Assembly (NCBI RefSeq): GCF_028502605.1
Contig: NW_026611593.1
Span: forward strand, 2,294,001 to 2,358,000
Source: Trichoderma breve
Taxonomy: Eukaryota > Ascomycota > Sordariomycetes > Hypocreales > Hypocreaceae
DNA length: 64,000 bases
Reading direction: 5' to 3'
The position numbers and the translations under genes are program-made. The notes under the pieces were generated by a model. That model was not told the DNA's origin, made no database searches, and was given only the letters and a program-made list of their open reading frames with translations. Below are positions 44,321 through 56,300 of the stretch, one piece after another; positions within the stretch are counted from its first letter, which is position 1, and every line of letters starts with the position of its first letter.

Positions 44321-47300
44321 TCAATGTCCAATCTCCTCCAATACTTCCGATAGCCTCCTGACCCTTTCGTGATCAGCTCCAAGAACAGCGCGAAGGCCCT
44401 GCTCTGCGCGAATATAATATTGCCTGGCGTTTTGCGATTTTCCTTGTTTATAAAAAACATCCCCAAACCACTCAAGACAGTCCAACGTGTGGATGTGTGT
44501 CCCAATAGCATCGGGCCCCAGGGCTTTCTCGAACCCTTGAAGTGCCCGCTCATGCATAGCTTCAGCTTCGCCGAATCGACCTTGTTTAGTATAGAGATGG
44601 CCCATGTTATTGACTATTACGAGTGTTGAAGTTTTCTCTGGTCCTGATGCCTTCTCAAACCCTTGAAGTGCTTTTTTAAACATAGCTTCAGCTTCGCCAG
44701 GTCGGTCTTGCTTAGTATAGAGCCGGCCAAGATCATTGAGTGTCTCAAATACTTGGATACTCTCTGGTCCAAATGCCTTCTCAAGCCCTTGGAATGCTCG
44801 CTTATGCATAGCTTCAGCTTCGTCGAGTCGGCCTCGTTTAGTGTAGATCTGTCCCATGTAATTGGCTAATCCGAGTGTTAAAATATGCTCTGGTCCAAGT
44901 GCTTTGGACCCCTGAATGGCCCTCTCAAACATATCTTCAGCTTCGCTAAGTCGGTCTTGATAAGTATAGAGCTGGCCTAGACTGCTGATGATTCCGCATG
45001 TTAAAATATTCTCTGGTCCCAATGCCTGAGACCTCTGAAGTGCCCGCTCGAGTGTATCCAGAGCTTCGCTAAGTTTGCCTTGTGTAATATAAAAATCTCC
45101 TAGGCTATAAGCTGCCAAAAGTGTTGATGGATGAGTTGGTCCTAATGCCTTCTCGTAACCTTGAAGTGCTTGTTTACACATATCTTCGGCTTCACTAAAT
45201 CGATCCAATCTCTTATAGAGACTTCCTAGGCTCTGGACAGTCATAAGTGTTGATGTATGCTCTGGTCCTAATGCCTTCTTGAAGCCTCGAAGTGCTTGCT
45301 GAAGTGTAGCTTCGGCTTCATCGAATCGATGTTGGATAACATAGATATCTCCTAGACGCTTGGCTATTTCAAGTGTTAATGTATGCTCTGGTCCTGATAC
45401 CTTCTTAAACCCTTGAAGTGCTTCCTTCAATAGAGCTTCAGCTTCAGTAAATCGAGATAGGGTCATATAGAACATCCCTAGGCCATGGGTTGCTGAAAGT
45501 GTTGATGTATGCTCTGGTCCTAAAACCTTCTTAAACCCTTGAATTGCTTGGTTGAACAAAGCTTCAGCTTTATCAACTTGAAACTGATTTTTATAAACAA
45601 GGCCTAAATTCAGGACTGTTTCAAGGGTTGACGTATGATCCAATCCCCATGCTTTCTCTTTTCCTTCAAGTGCTCGCTTAAACATGGCTTCAGCCTTATC
45701 AAGTTGGTGATGCTCAAGATAGACAAGCCCAAGATTGTTAACCGCGTCAAGTGTTGATATATGCTCCGGTCCCAATTTATTTTCTTGCCCTTGAAGTACT
45801 CGTATACATATAGCTTCAGCTTTATCAAGCTGGCCTTGGGCCCTATAAACAAGACCCAGGTTATTGAGTATGTTGAATATTGATTTGTGGCCTGAGTCCA
45901 ATTTTTCAAAGCCTTGAAGTGCCCGTTCAAGTAAAGCCTCAGCGTCATTAAGTCGGCCTTGCTCTTTGTAGACCACTCCTAGGTTGCTGACTGTTTCAAG
46001 TGTTGATATATGCTCTGGCCCTAATGTCAATTCTCTTTCTTGGAGTATTTGCTTATATTTAGCTTCAGCTTCGTTAAGTCGGCCCTGGTTACGAAGGGCG
46101 TTTCCTAAAGTGTTGGTTGCATTAAGTGTTGATTTATGCTTTGGCCCTAGTGTCTTCTCGAACCCTTGAATTGCTTGCTTAAGCAAAATCTCAGCTTTGC
46201 TAAGTCGATTTTGATCGGCATAGAGGAAACCTAGACAATGCAATGGCCGTGGGTTTTCATCTTCCACAAGGATAGTACTGATCAATTCATAGCATCGATC
46301 CGCATGCCCTAGGAGCCGCTGTTGCTTGGACCAAAACTTGGGTTGTTCCCGGCTCGGGACATGAGACCCTACGCAATCCAGGGCTGCTCGTGCCATATCC
46401 TTGTCAGATTCCCGATTAAGAACGTTAATCATCCAGGAGTGAACGCAAACATGCACGCTATACCCAGCTGTCTCTTCTTCCTGCGATGTAATAGGCGTAC
46501 CAGCCTGCGCAAGCCCGTGATCGCATATTAGCCTCATCGTCGTCCGAAAGGGGATTCTGTCTTTTGTCAAATCTCGAAGCCAATCCAGTTTGTGTGATCG
46601 ACCGTTCTGCAGTAACTCATACCATAGATCTTTACTATCAAAATAAGCCCATTGGCGAAGCAGAAGAGATGCAGTTGAATTTTGCTCCTGAATATGTTTA
46701 TGTGTGATATCCCATGTCGTACACAAGACTTTATCATAAGATTCTAGGTCTTTAGTATTTTTGTGCAACTCCACCCAAGACTTTTCATAGTCCTGAAGGT
46801 ATTCGGTGCAATTTACAGGCACTTGTCTCAGGTAAGCCCCGGCTGATGCAAGGGCAAGAGGAAGTCCATCAAGCCGCCTCGCAAGGTCGACAGCAGCCGG
46901 ATCTGTTGCAAAAAGGTTAGTTCAGTCTCTTCTTCCTATAACAGCCATGGTGACATACCGTCAATCATATTACGGCCCGAATTTGAGGCTAGAATCTCTA
47001 GACAGTCATCGAGACTTCTCAATTTGCTTATTTCAATAGGCCGTCCTAACTTCCTTGAAGATACTCGACTGGTTATAATAATGGTGCCATGGTCGGCCTC
47101 GGGAAAATATTTGCGGATATCATAAGACTGCGATCTCACCTCCTTCTCTTGGCCCCTGAGATTCATGGAGACAGTAATTTGGCTAGAGATACCCAAGAAC
47201 TCTTTGTCCTCAGTATGAGCGTTATCCAAATCGTGATAATCATAGTTATCATAAATAATCAACCATGATTTGTTGGCAGGCTCATCTAGCCACCTTTTCA

Positions 47301-48689
47301 CTGCTTTCAGAATGATGCTTTGATCTTGGCTGTCCACAGCAGTCTGAATGTAGGTTACTTGCTCTTTCTCAAGGATCCGTTCTGCTAATCGGGTGAAGCT
47401 TTGGTTTATCGTCGTTTCATTTCTCGCCTCTAGCCAAATCCTCGTCGAGTAGTGTTCATGATGCCGCTGAGCATACTCAAGTGCCAGCTGCGTCTTGCCT
47501 ATACCTCCCAATCCATGAAGAACAACAGCCCGACGGCGGTGGGGCCGAACTGTGGGCTGGAGAGCCTCTTGCATTTCCGTAAGCTCTTCTTTTCTTGCAA
47601 CAAACTTTGAAATTTGACGAATTCCGGGCAAATATGACTGGAGATCGAAGGCCGTTGGTTTGATAGCTGTCCTTGATTGAATGTAAGCTATAAATGCGAC
47701 CAAAATTCCCTAACCAGAGTTCATGCTTACTCCTCTTCTATCTCGGTAGGCATGTGGAAAAATAACCGTCTGGCATAAGCCGCAGCCGCCGCCGCCGCAA
47801 AACCATGCCAGTTGTTGTTCTTGTGGGAGTCGCAGTAGTCGGAAATGCCTCGAATAACCAAGCAAGGAAAATCGGCAAGTGCCCCTGCGGCCTCCGTCTC
47901 AAAACATAGGAGGTTGTACTTTTGTGCCAAGAAGTCCCTCTTCTTTGCATCTTTGATCACCAGCTCCCCAGATGCTATCGTGCCTCGATGCACAACAATA
48001 AAACACTCATCGTCCTCTTCCACTGGTCGTTCGATCCGCTGCTCCGGATTGCATCCTCCTTTCTCGCAAGTCATTCCCATCTGTTGGTGGTTGTAATCTG
48101 GTTGATAAAGATGATCGTTTGCGATGCCTGGAAATTTGAAGTGTCGCAAACCTCGACGTTGCGACCGGATCCTCTGCGTGTTCTCCCAAATGGGATCATT
48201 TTCTGCCCTGCTTTGTTCTACAGCCAAAGCTTGTGCAGCGTTCAGGAATGCAGCAGGCGGGGGCATGAGAGAGCCGGTGCGCTCAATAAAGCCATCTATT
48301 GCCTTGCCGTGATCATATTGTATCGCTCCAGAGTGTTCGCCAGTCGGCTTGCTAACGACCACATGCCCCAGTCGAATTATTCCGTTGTCTGTCTCTACCG
48401 GCACGCCACCGCCAATGCCAACTAGCAAACCGTATCTAAGTTTCTTAAATGTCATCCTCATCTGTGTGACAACTGTGGCCGTAGAGCAGTTGCCGGTTTG
48501 GGGAAGGCCGGCGATGACAACATTATGGCCATGGATGCTGCCGAGCTTGTAGACGTTGTGGTCGGTAGGAGATTGCTTGAGAGGCTGGTGTTCTTCATCT
48601 AGCATCTCCATCGCCGCGGTCTGTTCAACTTCTAGGGGACAGATCCATCCCACTCGATAGTCGTCGGGTGCGAGCTTTTTCAGGGACAT
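44321..48689 (-). CDS. NLR-type protein: PNP_UDP domain, NB-ARC, 15 TPR repeats
   Basis: Three exons, 48689-47731, 47671-46959 and 46902-44321, encode 1417 residues. Residues 1-319 form a purine nucleoside phosphorylase-like domain (VGWICPLEVEQTAAMEMLD, YGLLVGIGGGVP, CFETEAAGALADFPCLVIRG, ISDYCDSHKNNNWHGFAAAA). An NB-ARC NTPase follows, with P-loop GLGGIGKTQ (373-381), Walker B LIIYDN (457-462), IIITSR and DLARRLDGLPLALASAGAYL (split by the second intron). From about 775 to 1400 there are 15 kinesin-light-chain-type TPRs of 42 residues with the pattern NNLGLVYxxQGRLDKAEA and LGPEHxSTL. Such proteins are STAND-type sensors; PNP domains of this class have been reported to hydrolyse cellular ATP or other purine nucleotides when the sensor is triggered, which is family knowledge, not shown here. 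The gene looks intact. It is head-to-head with the second PNP NLR and convergent with the unknown gene at 42747. Confidence 0.92.
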
Positions 48690-50955
48690 CGTTAGTGTTG
48701 GCTAGACGGCAAGATTACAGCACTGGAGCTTGGGACGTATGTGTACGCGTTGTTGAGTAGATGGTTTATTGATGACTAGATGACCAGAGGGGATGGTAGG
48801 GATTCCCATTTAAAAAATCACCTCTATAAGCGACCACAAGGTGGGAGAGGTTGAGGCTCTTTGGCCGCGCTCCAGGCGCCAGCCTCGTGAGAAGTGCATA
48901 TCACCGGTTAATTAGATGCATTAGCGTGACTTGAAAATGGATGGAATTATAGGGAAATGAAATATCATATGGCCAATCAATGCGAAGTTTTATGATATGG
49001 ATGCCGCAGGTATGCAGGTTGGGTAGTATAAGGTCTGTGGAGGGTGGAAATCCTCCTGCTCTTTTGATCCCTTTTATCCGGTATCTATGGAGTAGAGCTC
49101 ACTGGGCAAATAATTGGCTGGCCGTACTCCGTAGCCTTGTTTTGGCGAGCCTGATGGCTTGGCAACTTATACATGAAATGGTGCTGCAAACTAGGCATCA
49201 ATATCACGGCCTGGGCCGAAAAGAAAGGAGATTCGTATTCGTTCGGTAGACTTACAACAAGAAGTGGGCGTGGGACTGGAAGAAGAGAGAAACAAGAAAA
49301 AGAAAGACAAGACAAATTTTTGGCGGAGTATTTCCTAGCAGTATGTATGTCCAAACTTGCATGTGAAAAGGGAAGACAGGAGTGATGAGTTGGTGTGCAT
49401 GTGTGCGCCAACTGGCCAAGTTCCCGTGCATTCAATTGGATGCCTTGTCGTTCGAGGCTCAACAACGGCCTGGTCCTATGCAGCTCAATCCTAAAAAAGA
49501 AATTCGGCCGACTGCAAAAGGGTGTAGAAGATACAGCGCGTGATTGTTCATCACCAGTAGCGTAGAGTTCCTGTTCCTCTGAAACATGGATGTGAGACTA
49601 TGTTTAGAGTCTTTGGCGTAGATAGATTTCCGCTGATATATATGGTCAATCATAACGGTCGCGCATCTACGCAGTGATCAGTAATGCGTTTTAATAATAT
49701 CGTCTTTGTGTCTAAAGATATTAGATAGAGCAAATATAATACTTCTTGTTGAGCTGTTGCTGCATGGGTACGATAGTCCACGGCCGCAGAGCACCAATGT
49801 CTTAGTCGTCGTAACCATTGTCTTATGTGGTTAATCCCGAGAAGCGAAGCGTAGCTACGAAGCAGTTAATTCATCGTTGATCTTGGTATTGCTTAGCCGG
49901 GCATGATAAGAGAAAAGAGGCCACAAAATGAGTCTTAAACTAATTGACACTGTAAAGAAGAAAAATGAAGACGTGTGGCTGTAGCTTTGGAACACAATGG
50001 CGCAAGGAATTGAAAAGATTGAACGTCAGGTTAAAGAACTCGAAGTGATCGCGTATATCCTAATCGCTATAGTCGTATGTCCTGATCATAAGGGCGATTG
50101 GCATCAAGTTCACCGGAAAATACGGTCTGGCGAGAAGGCCTTCAATGACGAAGACGGTGATGGGACATACTCGACGCATATGATACTCGAGGCATTAGCC
50201 TTGTGTTTGCTTGAACGTTGCTTGCATTCAGGTCTGTAGAGATTGCAAATTCCTCCTTTGCGTTGGTTGAGTTGGACGTAGTACATAAGCTGTAGAATTG
50301 ATACTGTGATAAGCAGTCAGATTACAGAGTCCGTAACGAGTCTTGGTTGAGTTATCGGAAATACAGATAGAGTAGCCCAAAAAGACACATTGATTGAATA
50401 GTCCACTAGGTGTTGATTCCCCCCCGAAGATTCTGTATAATTTGATAGTCTTTTCAAATATTCAACAGGGGCTGCTGATTCGACAAAACGGCGCGTGCAA
50501 GCAGTTCCAGACAGTGCGCTGAGTCGGCCAGTGACTCACATCCGGAAATACAGAGTCTAGCGCCACACTTCGAAACCACCTGGAGCGGTGCTGTGACCCT
50601 TGCGGTAATCATATCAAGGTTTTACGATGAGTTGACTGTTCAACTTGATGACTCTTGCTGTGACGATGACGGAAATTGTCTCAAAGAAGCAATTCATTTT
50701 ACTCAGGAGACCATCCCATTGAGAGAATTACATTGGTAACACTCCGCATAGCCGAGACTGAAGGATTAATTACTACGACCATTCAGGTTGGTCTAGCTTC
50801 CGACGAGATGCGCTCTGTAGCTGGCCAAATATAAAACCCCAATGCAAAAGGACGGTTCTAATCTTTCAACTTAGTTGTGATACTGGATTCTTAACGAACA
50901 ATTCTCAGCACTCCGGCAGAGAGCTACAAGGGCCGCGAAAATAACTCAAAACCTC
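48690..50955. other. intergenic region between NLR and acyltransferase genes
   Basis: Promoter of the NB-ARC/TPR gene on the left and of the acyltransferase on the right. An 80-codon frame at 49997-50239 and a second coding-looking piece at about 50590-50745 (including LKEAIHFTQETIPLREL) are not linked by any splice pair I could find and have no domain. They may be remnants of a gene or a small unknown gene; I do not call them as genes. Confidence 0.3.
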
Positions 50956-52509
50956 ATGATGGAGGCGAAAATTCTAGAAACAAGCCGATTGCACCCGTCC
51001 TCCCGTTCACAATCGCCAATCTCAACAGTATTATCCATTCTTGATGCCACGGTTGTTCGATTCGCTCCTACAGGAGCCATCTGGATTTTCGACAATGATT
51101 CACCAACTGAGATCGTGAGGAACCTTAAAGGCTCCTTTATCAAGGCGCTCGAAGCTTTCCCACAATGGGCCGGCCAGCTTCAGTGGGCGCCATTCCGCGA
51201 CAACGGCTCCCACGGAGAGCGTTTCAATCGACCAATGATTACCTATGGCTTGGATTCAGATCCTGGCGTGGAATGGAACGTTGTTCAGCTGGACTCTTCA
51301 CCAGCATCAGTGGCTCCAGAACCCGCCGAACGGGCTTCCAATGAATTGTGGATAGAGAACTTTCCTCAATCTGATCTCATGATCTCGTCCACAAAGATGG
51401 CTCTATATGACCTCGATACATTCCAAGGCCTGCCCAGCATGATTGTGCAGATCACCTTTCTAGGTGACAGCGGCTTTGCTGTGGCCGTGAAGATGGCCCA
51501 TCCACTGGCCGATGCCCATACTCTTATGCTTTTCATGCGTCGATGGGCATCCATCTGCCGTGATGAACTCACGAAGCAAGACCTCACTAAAGATCTTGCG
51601 TACCCTGTCTTTGAGCCAAACTTGCTAGACTCTAGAGCCGCCGGCGACATTGACGCTCCGGATGGTGATCTAGAACTGATCTCAAAGGCTCGCTCTCTTC
51701 CTCTACATCGGCATGACTGGTGGGATACTACTGCCGGAAATCTAGCAGCGCTTACACCGTCAACACTAAACTCCAAGCCGAAAGATGTCGCGCTTTTACA
51801 AAAGGCCATGATGTCACCTGCGTGCCCACCTCCGTGGGAGACTTGGGATTTTTCCAAGTCCGTTACGACTGCTCTCATCCACTTTACGGGAGACGAGCTG
51901 GAGCGACTCAAAAAGTCGGCCACTGGGACTACGGCCAGAGTCTCGCGCCTCGATGCTCTGCTGGCTCATATCTGGGCAGCTATCAGCCGGGCTCGCTCAC
52001 CATTATTACAAAACGACGATGAAGTCTTCTTGGACTTTACCATCGGAGTCCGCGGACGGGTTTCACCAGCCCTCCCAGACGCTTTTGTCGGTTCACCTTT
52101 GGTGCTAACACATATTGGCACTCCTGCGCGGAACGTCGGGGCTTCCGATACCAAAATTGGCTCAATAGCCTCACAGATACGGACATGCCTTGATCGGTTC
52201 ACACCTGAGGCTATAGCGGCTATACTTCATGACGAAGCACACGAAGTCGCGCCTCAGCGCCTATGGAGATCCTTTCTTGGCAGGAAGCACACTCTTGTCA
52301 CTTCGTGGGCACGGCTTGGGGTTTATGATATCGATTTTGTAGGAAGCGGTTTGCGCCCACGCTATGTACATGCTATTATGTCCCCACTGGATGGTCTGTT
52401 GTGTGTGATGGATAGTGGGATGCTTGATGGTGGCTTGGACGTTTCGCTGTCCCTGGAATCAGACGTTTTGCAGAGGTTTCTGAAAGATGGCAGGTTGCGG
52501 AATTTTTAG
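50956..52509 (+). CDS. BAHD-type acyltransferase (PF02458 transferase family)
   Basis: Predicted CoA-dependent acyltransferase acting on an alcohol or amine, often in secondary metabolism. Single exon, 517 residues. The catalytic HxxxD motif is HPLAD at residues 182-186 within VAVKMAHPLADAHTLMLFMRR, the position expected at the end of the first half. The second-half DFGWG structural motif is degenerate: YDIDFVGSGLRPRYV near residue 457. Length and the N-terminal LSILDATVVRFAPTGAIWIF match fungal BAHD/trichothecene-acetyltransferase-like proteins. No other biosynthetic gene (polyketide synthase, NRPS, P450, oxidoreductase) is present in the window, so it does not sit in an evident metabolite cluster. 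It lies between two head-to-head NLR genes, in the same direction as the second; a functional link is unproven. The substrate cannot be predicted. Confidence 0.85.
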   Translation: MMEAKILETSRLHPSSRSQSPISTVLSILDATVVRFAPTGAIWIFDNDSPTEIVRNLKGSFIKALEAFPQWAGQLQWAPFRDNGSHGERFNRPMITYGLDSDPGVEWNVVQLDSSPASVAPEPAERASNELWIENFPQSDLMISSTKMALYDLDTFQGLPSMIVQITFLGDSGFAVAVKMAHPLADAHTLMLFMRRWASICRDELTKQDLTKDLAYPVFEPNLLDSRAAGDIDAPDGDLELISKARSLPLHRHDWWDTTAGNLAALTPSTLNSKPKDVALLQKAMMSPACPPPWETWDFSKSVTTALIHFTGDELERLKKSATGTTARVSRLDALLAHIWAAISRARSPLLQNDDEVFLDFTIGVRGRVSPALPDAFVGSPLVLTHIGTPARNVGASDTKIGSIASQIRTCLDRFTPEAIAAILHDEAHEVAPQRLWRSFLGRKHTLVTSWARLGVYDIDFVGSGLRPRYVHAIMSPLDGLLCVMDSGMLDGGLDVSLSLESDVLQRFLKDGRLRNF

Positions 52510-53332
52510 ATGCAGGTTATTGGAAGCCGATACTATGGCTCCAATTCCCAAGACTTGTAGTGCAAAAGATAGAAGATATAATGCTGAATGAAAGAATTTG
52601 ACAGGACCCCGTATAGTCTAACTCCTTGGTGATAGATTGACATGATGAATTCGTCCGCCTAACGCCATGTAAGCACCTTGTATCCCATGCCCAGTACTTA
52701 TATAAAAAAGAGAAATACAGCAGTACAGCAATACTGACACTTACTGGAAGTAGTTCATCATGTCATTACCTCATCAATTGACACTATGAATCAGTCATCT
52801 TGCGACCGGCGATAGCTGCACTAATGCTGCATTAGCTGATAGGGCATGGGCACCTCCAGTATTCAGCCATAGAAGTCTTCAATTTTGCCCAATGCCCCAA
52901 CTTAGTACGATAAACTACCAAACTCATATATGTCCTTTTAAACTAAAGGCACTTGAAACCTCAATGTCTATAGTTCGAGGTAGTTAGTGATCCGAGTTAG
53001 TATCGTTTCGCTGGTATATCGCATTACATCCAGCCTCAAGATTGGGAAGAATATCGGTTCATTGCTACTTACGTTAAATATTAAGCAGGAGATCTCTAAG
53101 CTGCATGGCTCATCTACCAATATAGACTCAAAACCTCAAGAAGCATCATCTGGGAGTTGTATTACAGATGCCGCTTCGTCAAATCTGCATTGCTGCCCAA
53201 AGGTGCCAAACACGCATGCCGCGCCACTTTCTTCACTAAATGGGCCTAAGGTAAGAAGCGGCTCCTCACAACTCTTCTTGGTACCCTTTTGTGTTTTTCT
53301 TCCATCTATCCCGCGTCAGAGTCGTATTCATC
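52510..53332. other. intergenic region, promoter and possible leader intron of the second NLR
   Basis: AT-rich 3' flank of the acyltransferase followed by the NLR promoter. A good donor (GTAAGA) at about 53250 and an acceptor (CGCGTCAG) at about 53320, just before the NLR ATG, suggest a 5' untranslated intron. No other gene is seen. Confidence 0.4.
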
Positions 53333-56300
53333 ATGACGAACACAATTGCAGAATCTCCCGCTTACGGCCAGAACTATCTCCGGTTCGAGAACTACACAAT
53401 AGGATGGATATGTGCGCTCCCTGTGGAGGCAGAATGTGCTTTGTACATGTTGGATGTTCGGCATCGAGGCATATTTCCTTTTGTCCATGGCGACGATAAT
53501 CAGTACGAGGCGGGCAAGATCGCTGGCCACAATGTGGTTATCGCCTCACTACCAAAGAAGTCAATTGGAAGTGTCTCTGTAGCCACGCTTGCTTCCCAAA
53601 TGCGCCAGAGCTTTCGAAACCTACGGTACGGATTGATGGTGGGCATCGGAGCTGGAGTGCCCGGGCGGGCTTTGCAACCCGATATTCGTCTAGGTGATGT
53701 TATTGTGGCCTCGTCCTCCGACCAGTCTATCGGCCCAGTGGGCGTCATAGGCTACGAGCTGGGGGCAGAGACTGTCGATGGTTTCATCCGGAAAGGTTGG
53801 CAGCCCGAGACACATCGACGCTTGCGAAATGCCATTGAATCACTTGAGAGAGACGCGCAAATCGACGACGTTTACGACTTTATACAACACCTCGATAGTC
53901 TCCGGGAAAGAAGAAACGGTCACAAGTTCCTATATCCAGGAATGGACAAGGACAAATTGTATGTGGGAGACTATACGGACGACTTGGTAGAGCGCCCACC
54001 GCGGCAGTCTCCGGAACCGGTTGTTCATTATGGCCTTGTTGCGTCGGGTGATAAGATTATAAAGAATGCGGCACTCAGGGACAGACTAAGGGATCAATAT
54101 GGTATAATTTGTTTTGAGATGGAAGCGGCCGGCCTCATGACCATTATGCCTGTTGCCGTCATCCGAGGAGTCTCCGACTATGCAGACTCTCACAAGAATG
54201 ATGGGTGGCATTATTATGCTGCAGCAACTGCTGCTGCCTATGCTAAGAGTCTCTTGCTCAAAATTGGTCCAGAACAACCTCCATCTATCAGCGGTTAGTC
54301 TCTCAGTTTCCTTGAACGCCTCATGCTTAGAACATGAGGGATTGATACTCTTCTATGAGGATATGCTGGCTAGTGGGGAAGTCGATGTGGTTAGGATATT
54401 GTGATGAAATCGACGGATAGAAATGGGGTCAATGCGAGATGACTATGTTCATTTTTGGAGACAGGCCATTAGGGCCTTGGATTTACACTTCTTTCTAATC
54501 CCCCTCTGAGTGTCATCTTTTACGATGACAAGTGGCTATTGCCTCATTTCGTTCTACAGTACTAGAAACTCGTGACAAGCATTCACCATGTGATTACAAA
54601 CTGCTAACGCGTGCCCTAGACAACGCCCTCAACTATGATTCAAATCTAGTGTTGACAAATGAGAAAGAAGGTTCGCTTTCATTCCCTTTGCAGTATATAT
54701 AATCAATGACTGACCAAACTAGACTGCCTCCACTCTCTTGTATTTCAAGATATGCTCCTTCGTCGGCAGAATATAGCTATTGATCTTCTAGGCGCGTGCG
54801 ACTGGATATTTGAAAACTCGGTATTCATACAGTGGCGAGAGCAGGACGACTTCAAAAGACATAATGGCGTGCTTTGGATCAAAGGAAATCCCGGCGCTGG
54901 TAAATCCACCTTAATGAAACATATCTGGGCCAACTGTGACAAATTATTTGCGGATTGCTTCATCGCAACATATTTCTTCAACACTCGAGGCCATAGCCTC
55001 CTTGAAAAGACCTTTTTGGGCATGCTTCGCTCACTATTATATCAACTTCTGGCCACAGACGAGGCGGTTTATAAACGATTTATTACAATCTTCAGAGAGA
55101 AACAAAAAATATACCGAAGAATCGAGTGGCACGAGTCAGAGCTTCAAGATTTTCTCTTACTCGAAATGAGGCAGTATCGATCTCGCCGTCTGCTCTTTAT
55201 TATCGACGCTTTGGATGAATGCACCGATTCAGACAGGTTGAAGGTTGTGGAATTCGTCGAATCAATAAGCATCAACTCTGGCACAAATCTTTGGATCTGT
55301 CTATCCTCCCGACATTATCCCAACGTCACTATAAAGAAGAGGCTTGAAATCGTCGTGGAGAGGTCAGATGAGCACCGCCGAGGCATTGCAAAATACATCA
55401 AGAACAAGCTGAAACAAAAATCCTCAGAGATTCAGAATCGTATCCTTAAGAAGGCCGCTGGAATTTTCATGTGGGTTATCCTTGTTGTCGCCAAGCTCAA
55501 CGAGGCTTATGATCGTGGCCAAGTTGAAGTTGCAGATATGAGGGAAACTCTTGATCAGATACCGGGCGATCTGGAAGACCTATTCCAGACTCTTCTAAAC
55601 AAAGACGATGGAAACAAGGCTGAGATGATGCTCATGTTGCAGTGGGTTTTATACAGCATGCGACCATTAAAGCCAGAAGAGTTATATTTTGCCGTAAGAT
55701 ATGGAATGGCAGCTCAAAACGGCAAAACCAGCAAAAGATCCACAGCAACAATCGACGATATGCGGCGGCGAATCACTTCGTCCTCGAGAGGCCTTATCGA
55801 GATACGTGAAGGGGCGGACGTCGTGCAGTTCATTCACCAATCTGTCGAAGACTTTCTCGTTCGATATAACAGGATGCGAAAAATAGATCCCTCATTGGGA
55901 CAAAACGTCACTTTTAGAAGCCACGATCGTCTAAAAGTCTGTTGCTTGGAATGTATTACTACAGAGGGAGCGGACGATAAAACAAAAGGTGGTCCCTTCC
56001 TTCAGTATGCATCGAGGTACTTGCTTGATCATGCTGAAAGAGCACAGGCAGAATGCGATGTGAAATGGTTACACAGGCCGCATCTTTGGTTCAAACAGTG
56101 GAAAAGAATTCTCAGCAGCTCTGAAGAGTACCCGTTTCTAAAATACGACACAGGAGCCGGGTTGTTAAACATTTTACTTTTACGTGGCTATCATAACCTT
56201 TTCAGGATTGCATTACTTGGAAAAGGAGCCGATATCAATGCACAAGGCGGACTTTTTGGCAACGCATTACAGGTGGCAATAGTCAAAAGAGAGGATACAA

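Noticed and set aside
49997..50239. 80-codon frame between NLR and acyltransferase
   Set aside because: No domain, no signal peptide and no splice link to the other coding-looking piece near 50600; kept only as a note in the intergenic entry.
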